Source: Bacteroidota bacterium (GTDB lineage: Bacteria > Bacteroidota > Bacteroidia > SpSt-205 > S141-50). From it: a DNA stretch of 7,091 nucleotides. Positions 1 through 6,500 of the stretch are shown here, piece by piece. Each line of letters opens with the position of its first letter. Within the stretch, counting starts at the first letter, position 1. The translations under genes were made by a program, and so were the position numbers. Location of the stretch: NCBI GenBank assembly GCA_015490695.1, contig WFXK01000298.1:1-7091 (forward strand). Direction: 5' to 3'. The notes beneath the pieces were generated by a model. It was not told where the DNA came from and ran no database searches. It saw nothing but the letters and a program-made list of their open reading frames with translations.

Positions 1-119
1 CTGTCAAAACGAAGGATGGAAGTCCTTCTGCCCATTTTGAACATACGGTTTTAGTAACGAAACAAGGAGGTGTGCCATTAACAAATTTTTCCTATATTCA
101 AACTCCTGTCTATGGCTAA
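1..119 (+). CDS. map: Methionine aminopeptidase, type I, C-terminal end (partial, 5' end outside window)
   Basis: This frame enters from the left edge, with whole codons from base 3, and gives 38 residues before a TAA at 117-119. The enzyme removes the initiator methionine from nascent proteins using two metal ions. The fragment carries the conserved SAHFEHTVLVT block. By family knowledge the Glu in HFEHT corresponds to the last metal-ligand glutamate (E235 in E. coli MetAP). The last residues (NFSYIQTPVYG) fit the short tail after the final strand. In Bacteroidota, map usually sits between secY and infA, and infA follows here, overlapping by 8 bases (ATGGCTAA), which suggests translational coupling. 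The other two forward frames hit stops quickly. The call rests on a short fragment, but motif and context agree. Confidence 0.88.
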   Translation, partial: VKTKDGSPSAHFEHTVLVTKQGGVPLTNFSYIQTPVYG

Positions 120-330
120 GACGAAAAATATTCAGGTGGATGGCGTTGTGACGGAGGCGCTGCCTAATGCCATGTTTCGGGTAAAACTGGAAAATGGTCA
201 TGAAGTATTAGCCCATATCTCCGGTAAAATGCGTATGCATTATATCAAAATTCTGCCAGGCGATAAAGTCAAATTGGAAATTTCACCGTTTGACCTCTCC
301 CGTGGGCGTATTATTTACCGATATAAATAA
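112..330 (+). CDS. infA: Translation initiation factor IF-1
   Basis: This encodes a complete 72-residue protein, the same length as E. coli IF-1. It is a single S1/OB-fold domain that binds the ribosomal A site during initiation together with IF-2 and IF-3. The sequence is close to the family consensus, including NAMFRVKLENGHEVLAHISG at about residues 19-38, then KMRMHYIKILPGDKV and the closing GRIIYRYK. The ATG at 112 is chosen because MAKTK matches the usual family N-terminus. It lies inside the end of map, so the genes overlap by 8 bases. No Shine-Dalgarno sequence lies at a usable distance; the nearest match (64-72) ends 39 bases upstream. rpmJ follows after 10 bases. Confidence 0.98.
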   Translation: MAKTKNIQVDGVVTEALPNAMFRVKLENGHEVLAHISGKMRMHYIKILPGDKVKLEISPFDLSRGRIIYRYK

Positions 331-340
331 TTTTGCAGCG

Positions 341-457
341 ATGAAGGTAAGGACTTCTGTAAAGCGTCGTAGTAGCGATTGTAAAGTGGTTCGCCGGAAA
401 GGGCGAGTATATATCATCAACAAAAAGAATCCTCGTTATAAACAAAGACAAGGATAG
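341..457 (+). CDS. rpmJ: Large ribosomal subunit protein bL36, zinc-free type
   Basis: This small gene encodes 38 residues, starting MKVRTSVK and ending with the family hallmark KQRQG before a TAG stop. L36 is one of the smallest proteins of the 50S subunit and binds 23S rRNA. Zinc-binding L36 proteins use a C-C-C-H ligand set near positions 11, 14, 27 and 33. Here those positions are Ser11, Cys14, Asn27 and Tyr33, so only one ligand remains and zinc should not bind. This C-minus form is usual in Bacteroidota. The position between infA and rpsM is the canonical one. The start follows infA by 10 bases and has no Shine-Dalgarno sequence. Confidence 0.96.
   Translation: MKVRTSVKRRSSDCKVVRRKGRVYIINKKNPRYKQRQG
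450..454 (+). promoter_or_regulatory. Partial Shine-Dalgarno-like AAGGA before rpsM
   Basis: AAGGA ends 5 bases before the rpsM ATG at 460, the only start in the window with a purine core at near-usable spacing. It lies in the last codons of rpmJ (Gln-Gly-stop), where the protein sequence KQRQG is itself conserved. The match may therefore be a by-product of coding, and its use as a ribosome binding site is uncertain. Confidence 0.3.
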
Positions 458-459
458 CC

Positions 460-840
460 ATGGCACGGATAGCGGGAGTAGATTTACCGCCGAATAAACA
501 CGGCTGGATTGCGCTAACTTATATTTACGGCATCGGTAAAAGCCGCGCTAAAGAGATTTTAGATAAAGCAGGCGTACCTTATGAAAAGAAAGTCAAGGAC
601 TGGACCGATGAAGAAATTACAAAAATCCGTACTATTATTGCAGAGAACTATAAAGTAGAGGGAGCATTGCGAGCAGAGGTTCAAATGAATATTAAACGGC
701 TCATAGATATTGGCTGTTATCGGGGGTTACGCCATAAAGCAGGATTACCTGTAAGAGGGCAACGAACCCGAACCAACGCCCGAACCCGAAAAGGAAAACG
801 AAAAACCGTGGCAGGTAAAAAGAAAGCACCACGTAAATAA
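460..840 (+). CDS. rpsM: Small ribosomal subunit protein uS13
   Basis: This encodes a complete 126-residue S13, a protein of the 30S head that contacts 16S rRNA, S19 and the P-site tRNA. The N-terminus MARIAGVDLP is the family standard. The ALTYIYGIGKSRAKEIL block (about residues 18-34) begins the helical domain, and LIDIGCYRGLRHKAGLPVRG (81-100) leads to the basic tail. The tail QRTRTNARTRKGKRKTVAGKKKAPRK is typical of the part that reaches the decoding region. It starts 2 bases after the rpmJ stop and is followed by rpsK after 9 bases, as in the conserved alpha operon. Length and motifs are normal, with no sign of damage. Confidence 0.98.
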   Translation: MARIAGVDLPPNKHGWIALTYIYGIGKSRAKEILDKAGVPYEKKVKDWTDEEITKIRTIIAENYKVEGALRAEVQMNIKRLIDIGCYRGLRHKAGLPVRGQRTRTNARTRKGKRKTVAGKKKAPRK

Positions 841-849
841 TATACAACT

Positions 850-1230
850 ATGGCAAAGAAGAGTAAAAAGAAAAAGATTAATGTGCCGCCTGAAGGACAA
901 GTGCATATTGCTACTTCGTTCAATAACATTATTATCACGATAACGGATAAGGCAGGCAATACTATCGCATGGTCGTCTGCAGGAAAAGTAGGTTTTAGAG
1001 GTTCAAAGAAAAATACGCCGTATGCGGCACAAGTAGCAGCGACCGACTGCGCAAAAGTCGCTTATGATTTAGGTCTGCGTAAAGCAGAAGTGTTTGTTCG
1101 CGGTCCCGGAGCAGGAAGAGAAGCCGCTATCCAAGCTATTGCAAACGTTGGTATTGAAATCACCCGTATTGTAGACGTTACCCCTATTCCCCATAACGGT
1201 TGTAGACCACCTAAAAAACGACGTGTATAA
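850..1230 (+). CDS. rpsK: Small ribosomal subunit protein uS11
   Basis: This encodes a complete 126-residue S11, a protein of the 30S platform that binds 16S rRNA near the mRNA exit side. After a lysine-rich N-terminus (residues 2-9) come the conserved GQVHIATSFNNIIITITD strand region (16-33), WSSAGKVGFRGSKKNTPYAA (41-60), VRGPGAGREAAI (83-94) and the nearly invariant C-terminus TPIPHNGCRPPKKRRV. The ATG at 850 gives the expected MAKK start. The sequence before it is A/T-rich and has no Shine-Dalgarno motif. The TAA stop shares its last A with the rpsD start codon (TAATG), a one-base overlap that favours coupled translation. Confidence 0.98.
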   Translation: MAKKSKKKKINVPPEGQVHIATSFNNIIITITDKAGNTIAWSSAGKVGFRGSKKNTPYAAQVAATDCAKVAYDLGLRKAEVFVRGPGAGREAAIQAIANVGIEITRIVDVTPIPHNGCRPPKKRRV

Positions 1231-1835
1231 TGGCACGGTATAGAGGTCCTAAACAAAGAATTGCAAGACGGTTTGGCGAACCTATCTTTGGTCCGCACAA
1301 AGCCCTGGAACGAAAACCCTATCCGCCAGGGCAACATGGCAAAACCAAAAGACGAAAAAAAAGTGACTACGGCATCCGATTAGAAGCTAAACAAAAAGCA
1401 AAGTTCATTTATGGAATTTTAGAGAAACAGTTCAAAAGGCTTTTTCAAAAGGCGGCGAAGATGCCTGGCAACACAGGAGAAAACCTTATGCGCTTGTTAG
1501 AAGCCCGTTTAGATAACGTCGTTTATCGTATGGGCTTTGCTCCAACCAGAAGAGCAGCAAGACAATTGGTCAGCCATAAACATGTGCGTGTCAACGGCAG
1601 AGTTGTTAATATCCCCTCCTATCAAGTCAAACCAGGAGATGTGATTGTAATCCGTGAGAAAAGTAAAGACCTGATGGTTATTGAAGAGAGCTTAAAACAT
1701 GCAAACCCCCACCAATACCCGTGGATTGAAGTAGATAAAAAAGAGAAAAAAGGAAAATTTATCCACTACCCCGAAAGAGACCAAATCCCAGAAAACATAA
1801 ACGAACGTCTTATCGTAGAGTTTTATTCTCGTTAA
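1230..1835 (+). CDS. rpsD: Small ribosomal subunit protein uS4
   Basis: This encodes a complete 201-residue S4, a primary 16S rRNA binder that starts 30S assembly and helps maintain decoding accuracy. The N-terminal part (MARYRGPKQRIARRFGE) lacks the cysteine cluster seen in zinc-binding S4 proteins. The YPPGQHG motif (about 31-37) is conserved. The S4 RNA-binding domain spans about residues 92-155 and includes RLDNVVYRMGFAPTRRAARQ and HVRVNGRVVNIPSY. The protein ends in the usual NERLIVEFYSR. The start codon overlaps the rpsK stop by one base. S4 represses the alpha operon in E. coli through a pseudoknot near rpsM. I did not establish an equivalent structure here. Confidence 0.98.
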   Translation: MARYRGPKQRIARRFGEPIFGPHKALERKPYPPGQHGKTKRRKKSDYGIRLEAKQKAKFIYGILEKQFKRLFQKAAKMPGNTGENLMRLLEARLDNVVYRMGFAPTRRAARQLVSHKHVRVNGRVVNIPSYQVKPGDVIVIREKSKDLMVIEESLKHANPHQYPWIEVDKKEKKGKFIHYPERDQIPENINERLIVEFYSR

Positions 1836-1848
1836 AAAATTTTTTACT

Positions 1849-2844
1849 ATGGCACTAACAAATTTTGTTTTACCTGAGGCAGTTCATACACGAGCAGAAG
1901 ACCAGTATGTTGGGACCTTTGTCTTAGGTCCTTTAGAACCAGGCTATGGCGTTACTATCGGTAATGCCCTGCGAAGAGTCCTGTTATCTTCCTTAGAAGG
2001 GTATGCCATTACTCATGTCCGCATCACCGGCGTTGACCATGAATTCTCTACCATCAAAGGCGTAAGAGAAGACGTCGTAGACATTATCTTAAACCTAAAA
2101 AAAGTCCGCTTCAAAGCCTTAGTAGAAGACCCCGAAACCCATATCTTTGTTTCGGTCTCCAATAAAGAAACCTTTACTGCAGAAGACATCCAAAAAGCTA
2201 CCGCAACTTATGAAATCCCCAATAAAGATTTAGTCATTGCTCATATGAATAAAGATGTGGTTTTAGAGATAGAATTACGTATTGGAAAGGGTAGAGGATA
2301 TCGTTCAGCGGAAGAAAATAAGGAGGAGGAACAACCTATTGGTATCATACCCATAGATAGCATCTTTACCCCGATTAAAAAAGTACGCTATGTTGTAGAG
2401 AATACTCGCGTAGGACAACGTACCGACTATGAACAATTGACTTTAGAAATAGAAACGGACGGCACCATCACACCTAAGCAAGCCCTTAAAGAAGCAGCAA
2501 ACATCTTAATGCATCATTTGATGTTGTTTGTAGATAAGATGCCAAAGGTGGCGAAAAAGAAAGTTAAAGAAACCCCTGCTGAAGAACGCGATGAAGAGTT
2601 TGAACGCATGCGACGCTTGTTAAAAACACCTATTAACGATTTGAATATTTCTATTCGGGTTTATAATTGTTTAAAATCTGCTGATATAACGACTTTAGGT
2701 GATTTGGTACAATATACAGTTGCCGACTTGATGAAATTCCGTAATTTTGGAAAAAAATCGCTCATGGAATTGGAAGAATTATTAAAAGAGAAAGGATTAT
2801 CCTTCGGGATGGATGTTTCCAAATATCGTTTAGATGAGGATTAA
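1849..2844 (+). CDS. rpoA: DNA-directed RNA polymerase subunit alpha
   Basis: This encodes a complete 331-residue alpha subunit, close to the family's usual length. The N-terminal dimerisation and assembly domain (about 1-230) carries PLEPGYGVTIGNALRRVLLSSLEG (28-51), the core of the dimer and beta-binding surface. A charged linker follows (about 230-260, KVAKKKVKETPAEERDEEFERM). The C-terminal domain (about 262-331) contains LNISIRVYNCLK, where Arg270 and Asn273 match E. coli Arg265 and Asn268, the residues that contact UP-element DNA. It also has the NFGKKSL helix-hairpin-helix motif. DNA and activator contacts should therefore be possible. The first half uses more C-ending codons than the second. 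The gene follows rpsD after 13 bases of A/T-rich DNA with no Shine-Dalgarno sequence. Confidence 0.98.
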   Translation: MALTNFVLPEAVHTRAEDQYVGTFVLGPLEPGYGVTIGNALRRVLLSSLEGYAITHVRITGVDHEFSTIKGVREDVVDIILNLKKVRFKALVEDPETHIFVSVSNKETFTAEDIQKATATYEIPNKDLVIAHMNKDVVLEIELRIGKGRGYRSAEENKEEEQPIGIIPIDSIFTPIKKVRYVVENTRVGQRTDYEQLTLEIETDGTITPKQALKEAANILMHHLMLFVDKMPKVAKKKVKETPAEERDEEFERMRRLLKTPINDLNISIRVYNCLKSADITTLGDLVQYTVADLMKFRNFGKKSLMELEELLKEKGLSFGMDVSKYRLDED

Positions 2845-2855
2845 ATTGTTGGGTT

Positions 2856-3338
2856 ATGCGGCATAAAAATAAAGTTAAGCAGTTATCACGGAAGGCAGCA
2901 CATAGAAAGGCACTAATGCGGAACTTAAGCATTGCCTTGATTACTCATAAAAGGATACGAACGACTTTAGCAAAAGCCAAAGCATTGCGTCCTTTTATAG
3001 AGCCGTTAGTAACCCGTGCAAAAGAAGATACAATGCATAATCGTAGAATCGTTTTTGCGAAATTGCAAAATAAATTTGCTGTTAAAGAGCTGTTTGAAGT
3101 GATTGCCCCTAAGGTAGGCGATAGACCAGGCGGCTATACAAGAGTTTTAAAATTAGGACCCCGTAGAGGTGATAATGCAGAAATGGCATTGATAGAGTTT
3201 GTAGATTTTAATGAATATCTACAAGGAGAGAAGTTAGCGAACACAGCCCAAAAAACCAAGAGACGTCGTAGAAGGAGGAGAAAGAAAAAAGCGGCATCAG
3301 ACACCGCTACGGATACTCAGGAAGCTGTTAATGAATAA
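2856..3338 (+). CDS. rplQ: Large ribosomal subunit protein bL17 with C-terminal extension
   Basis: This encodes a 160-residue L17, a 50S protein located near the peptide exit tunnel. The core (about 1-120) has the family start MRHKNKVKQLSRKAAHRKAL, then LITHKRIRTTLAKAKALRP (28-46), GGYTRVLKLGPRRGDNAEMA (92-111) and LIEFVD. E. coli L17 has 127 residues, so this copy is about 30 longer. The tail has an unbroken run of eleven basic residues at 135-145 (Lys, seven Arg, three Lys), then an acidic and polar end (SDTATDTQEAVNE). Longer L17 tails are common in Bacteroidota. It is the last gene of the canonical alpha operon, and pckA starts 14 bases later with no terminator between. Confidence 0.97.
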   Translation: MRHKNKVKQLSRKAAHRKALMRNLSIALITHKRIRTTLAKAKALRPFIEPLVTRAKEDTMHNRRIVFAKLQNKFAVKELFEVIAPKVGDRPGGYTRVLKLGPRRGDNAEMALIEFVDFNEYLQGEKLANTAQKTKRRRRRRRKKKAASDTATDTQEAVNE

Positions 3339-3352
3339 AAATAAGAACGATT

Positions 3353-4939
3353 ATGCAAGATTTATTAACGTTTTTGGGGATTGTGAATGTGAAGCGGGTT
3401 TACTATCAGCTCAGTGTTCCTGAGCTGGTAGAGCATACGTTATGGAGGAAAGAGGGGTATTTAGCCGAGAGCGGCGCCCTTGTCGTTAAAACAGGAGAAT
3501 TCACAGGACGCTCTCCAAAAGATAAATTCATCGTGCGTGACCAAACGACCGAAGATAAAATCTGGTGGGGAACCATTAATCAGCCTTTTGAATCCACAGC
3601 TTTTGAAAACTTATTACAAAAAGTAAGAGGCTATTTGCAAGGAAGAGAAATCTATGTGCGAGACGCATTCGTTGGTGCAGATCCTAAGTACCGATTAAAA
3701 ATCCGTATCATTACAGAGTACCCTTGGCAAAATCTTTTTGCTCACCATCTGTTCATCCGACCAACAAAAGAAGAATTAAAAGATTTTGGAACCCCAGATT
3801 TCACTGTTTTAGCCGTTCCCGGCTTTAGAGCCGATAGCCCCTTAGATAAAACCAGACAACATAACTTTACCATCATAGACTTTAGTCGTAAAATCGTTTT
3901 GATTGGGGGGTCGGCTTATACGGGAGAGATTAAGAAAAGCATTTTTACTGTGATGAATGATTTACTTCCGTTGCAAGGGGTATTTCCTATGCATTGTTCT
4001 GCGAACGTAGGGGCAGATGGGGATGTGGCAATCTTCTTTGGTTTATCAGGAACAGGGAAAACAACCTTGTCTTCAGACCCCCAACGAGCTTTAATCGGCG
4101 ACGACGAACACGGATGGAGCGACCAAGGCGTCTTTAACTTTGAAGGCGGTTGCTATGCAAAAGTCATAAACCTCTCTAAGGAAAAAGAACCCCAAATCTA
4201 TAACGCTATCCGTTTCGGAACGCTATTAGAAAACGTCGTCTTTTTTGAAGGAAGTCGTAAAGTGAACTTTGCCGATGATAGTATTACCCCCAATACCCGA
4301 GCAGCTTATCCCATAGAATACATAGAAGGGGCTGTCATTCCCTCTGTAGGAGGAATCCCTAAGCACATCTTTATGCTTACCTGTGATGCCTATGGCATCT
4401 TTCCCCCTATTGCCCGATTGACCCCAGAACAAGCCATGTATCATTTTATCTCAGGCTATACAGCAAAAATTGCCGGTACAGAAGCGGGAATTGTAGACCC
4501 ACAAGCCACCTTTTCTGCCTGCTTCGGCGAACCCTTCTTACCCCTACACCCCACAAAATACGCCCAAATGCTCGGAGAAAAAATGAAAAAACATAATGTA
4601 AAAGTATGGTTGGTCAATACAGGATGGGTAGAAGGTCCCTTTGGAATAGGACACCGTATAGACTTAGACTATACCCGTGCTATGATTCGTGCTGCTATGC
4701 GTGGTGACTTGGATAATGTCGCCTATCAAACCGAACCTATCTTTGGTCTACAAGTCCCTGAAAGCGTTCCCAACGTCCCCAGTCATATCCTTATGCCTAA
4801 AAATACTTGGAAAGACCCCAATGCCTATGATGAAAAAGCCCGTGTTTTGGTCAAAAAATTTATAGAAAACTTCAAAAAGTATGAAGACTTTGCTACGGAA
4901 GCCATTAAAAACGCAGGTCCAAGATTAGTAAGCGTATAA
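3353..4939 (+). CDS. pckA: Phosphoenolpyruvate carboxykinase (ATP-dependent)
   Basis: This encodes a 528-residue cytoplasmic enzyme that interconverts oxaloacetate + ATP and PEP + CO2 + ADP, used for gluconeogenesis or, in some anaerobes, CO2 fixation. The ATP-type motifs are complete: GEFTGRSPKDKF (Arg53, substrate site), GEIKKS (Lys195, metal ligand), FPMHCSANVG (His214), the P-loop GLSGTGKT (230-237), LIGDDEHGW with the metal-binding Asp251, and PNTRAAYP with Arg316. These match E. coli Arg65, Lys213, His232, Lys254/Thr255, Asp269 and Arg333 by motif. The N-terminus (LLTFLGIVNVKRVYYQLSVPEL) matches the family, supporting this ATG. It begins 14 bases after rplQ, an uncommon neighbour. G/C usage on the coding strand changes between its middle and its 3' half. 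No promoter of its own is evident. Confidence 0.97.
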   Translation: MQDLLTFLGIVNVKRVYYQLSVPELVEHTLWRKEGYLAESGALVVKTGEFTGRSPKDKFIVRDQTTEDKIWWGTINQPFESTAFENLLQKVRGYLQGREIYVRDAFVGADPKYRLKIRIITEYPWQNLFAHHLFIRPTKEELKDFGTPDFTVLAVPGFRADSPLDKTRQHNFTIIDFSRKIVLIGGSAYTGEIKKSIFTVMNDLLPLQGVFPMHCSANVGADGDVAIFFGLSGTGKTTLSSDPQRALIGDDEHGWSDQGVFNFEGGCYAKVINLSKEKEPQIYNAIRFGTLLENVVFFEGSRKVNFADDSITPNTRAAYPIEYIEGAVIPSVGGIPKHIFMLTCDAYGIFPPIARLTPEQAMYHFISGYTAKIAGTEAGIVDPQATFSACFGEPFLPLHPTKYAQMLGEKMKKHNVKVWLVNTGWVEGPFGIGHRIDLDYTRAMIRAAMRGDLDNVAYQTEPIFGLQVPESVPNVPSHILMPKNTWKDPNAYDEKARVLVKKFIENFKKYEDFATEAIKNAGPRLVSV

Positions 4940-4952
4940 GCAAATAAAATAT

Positions 4953-6500
4953 ATGTATACGGAAACCCAAATTAGAAATTTTAGAGTCCTTGAGCTACGG
5001 AAGTTAGCCAAGGAGTTAGGTATCACTTACATTACCCGCTACAAGAAAGAAGCGCTAATACAAAAGATTCTAGAACGTTTGAAAGAAAAAGGAATGTTAG
5101 AAAACGCAGAAGTAGAAACAGAAGCGAAGGAAACAACTCAAACCCAGACAGCCACAGAAACGCTATTCTCAGCAGAAGAAACAACTAAAGAAGAAGAACA
5201 CAAAGAAACAAACCAGGAGGAAACGCAAGAAGAGCAAAAATTACAAGAGATTACAACGAAAGTCATTACTCGTCGGGACCCTTTAACAGGTACCGTAACG
5301 AAAGAAGAAATTCCTATTGAACCCCGCAAGAAAGAGACACAAGCTCCTGTTGTGTTGTTAGAAACTGACCTCCACATTGAAGGTATGGGGGTTTTAGATA
5401 TTCAAAAAGACGGTCATGGATTTTTAAGAAGCCCTGATTATAATTATTTAAGTTCACCTGATGATATTTTCATCTCAGACCGCTTTATTAAACAATATGG
5501 TTTGAAGCAAGGAGATACAATTCAGGGAGTTATTAGACCGCCTCGGGGTAGCAAACGCTATTATGTGTTAGTGGATATTCATTCTGTAAATGGTTTACCC
5601 CCTGAGGAAATTCGGCGTAGAGTAGATTTTGAATATTTAACACCGCTGTTTCCGCAAGAGAAGTTTAAAATTGATAATTACGTAGACAAGCTATATCACG
5701 ATTTGTCTTTGCGCATTATTGATTTGTTTGCTCCCATAGGGAAGGGGCAGCGAGGGTTGATTGTAGCACCACCGAAAAGCGGAAAAACGATTTTATTGCA
5801 AAAAATAGCGAATGCTATTGCACAGAACCATCCAGAAGTGCATTTAATTATCTTGCTCATAGATGAACGTCCTGAGGAGGTAACAGAAATGCAACGAAGC
5901 GTAAATGCCGAAGTGATTGCTTCTACCTTTGATTTTCCTCCAAAACAACATATTAAAGTTGCTTCTTTGGTGATGGAAAAAGCAAAACGGATGGTAGAAT
6001 GCGGACACGATGTAGTGGTGCTATTGGATTCTATTACGCGTTTAGCCCGTGCTTACAACACAACCATGCCCAGTTCAGGAAAGGTGTTAACAGGTGGTGT
6101 AGATGCTCATGCCTTGCAAGAACCGAAACGCTTCTTCGGTGCTGCCAGGAAAGTAGAAGAAGGCGGTTCTTTGACTATTTTAGCTACAGCCCTCATTGAA
6201 ACAGGCTCCAGAATGGATGAAGTCATCTTTGAAGAATTCAAAGGAACAGGAAACATGGAATTGGTCTTAGATAGACGCTTGGCAAACCGCCGTATATACC
6301 CCGCTCTGGATTTATTGCTCTCTGGTACGCGACACGAAGAAAAATTACTATCTCCCCATGTGCTCAATAGAGTATGGATTTTAAGAAAAATCATGGGGGA
6401 AATGAACCCTATAGAAGCAATGGAGTGGATAATAACCAACATGAAACCAACAGCGAACAATACGGAATTTCTCCAATCTATGGAAAAAGCTGCTTTATGA
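4953..6500 (+). CDS. rho: Transcription termination factor Rho with disordered N-terminal insertion
   Basis: This encodes a 515-residue hexameric RNA-dependent ATPase that ends transcription of untranslated RNA. E. coli Rho has 419 residues. Residues about 8-48 form the N-terminal helical domain (LRKLAKELGI, KKEALIQKIL). Residues about 51-138 are an added low-complexity stretch: in 51-100, 33 of 50 residues are Glu, Thr or Gln. The cold-shock RNA-binding domain follows (about 143-215, GVLDIQKDGHGFLRSPDYNYL). The ATPase core has Walker A APPKSGKT (272-279), catalytic Glu305 in LIDERPEEV, Walker B VVVLLDS (Asp359), the Q-loop KVLTGGVDA (377-385), the R-loop EEFKGTGNMEL and an arginine finger in SGTR (Arg460). 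All catalytic elements are present. Oddities are His155 in RNP1 (Phe in E. coli) and TFDFP for the usual TFDEP. The gene lies 13 bases after pckA and overlaps the next gene by 4. Confidence 0.97.
   Translation: MYTETQIRNFRVLELRKLAKELGITYITRYKKEALIQKILERLKEKGMLENAEVETEAKETTQTQTATETLFSAEETTKEEEHKETNQEETQEEQKLQEITTKVITRRDPLTGTVTKEEIPIEPRKKETQAPVVLLETDLHIEGMGVLDIQKDGHGFLRSPDYNYLSSPDDIFISDRFIKQYGLKQGDTIQGVIRPPRGSKRYYVLVDIHSVNGLPPEEIRRRVDFEYLTPLFPQEKFKIDNYVDKLYHDLSLRIIDLFAPIGKGQRGLIVAPPKSGKTILLQKIANAIAQNHPEVHLIILLIDERPEEVTEMQRSVNAEVIASTFDFPPKQHIKVASLVMEKAKRMVECGHDVVVLLDSITRLARAYNTTMPSSGKVLTGGVDAHALQEPKRFFGAARKVEEGGSLTILATALIETGSRMDEVIFEEFKGTGNMELVLDRRLANRRIYPALDLLLSGTRHEEKLLSPHVLNRVWILRKIMGEMNPIEAMEWIITNMKPTANNTEFLQSMEKAAL

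Noticed and set aside
64..72. AAGGAGGTG, a near-perfect Shine-Dalgarno sequence, considered as the infA ribosome binding site.
   Set aside because: It ends 39 bases before the infA ATG, far outside working range, and encodes Gln-Gly-Gly-Val in the well-matched map frame.
3071..3078. TAAATTTG inside rplQ, resembling the Bacteroidota -7 element (TAnnTTTG), with a TTTG at 3054-3057, as a possible promoter for pckA.
   Set aside because: The spacing is 13 bases instead of about 19-21, and it lies about 275 bases before pckA inside coding sequence. Similar lone matches occur at 1283, 2142, 4738 and 5924, so it looks like chance.
3290..3308. Inverted repeat AGCGG / CCGCT with a 9-base loop near the end of rplQ, considered as a terminator before pckA.
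   Set aside because: The stem has only five pairs, there is no following T-run, and it lies within coding sequence.
5138..5377. Minus-strand open frame of 79 codons opposite the rho insertion.
   Set aside because: It is a shadow of the A-rich Glu/Thr/Gln codons in rho, with a low-complexity Ser/Val product and no motif. The same judgement applies to the other antisense frames at 4-201, 717-959, 1062-1337, 4226-4444 and 6107-6460.
5999..6199. Plus-strand open frame of 66 codons inside rho.
   Set aside because: It overlaps the most conserved ATPase motifs of rho in another frame, and its product has no recognisable features.
6374..6496. A 41-residue N-terminal extension of the flavin reductase starting at 6374.
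   Set aside because: It lies wholly within rho in another frame and does not resemble the family. The ATGA start at 6497 gives the expected N-terminus and a typical junction.
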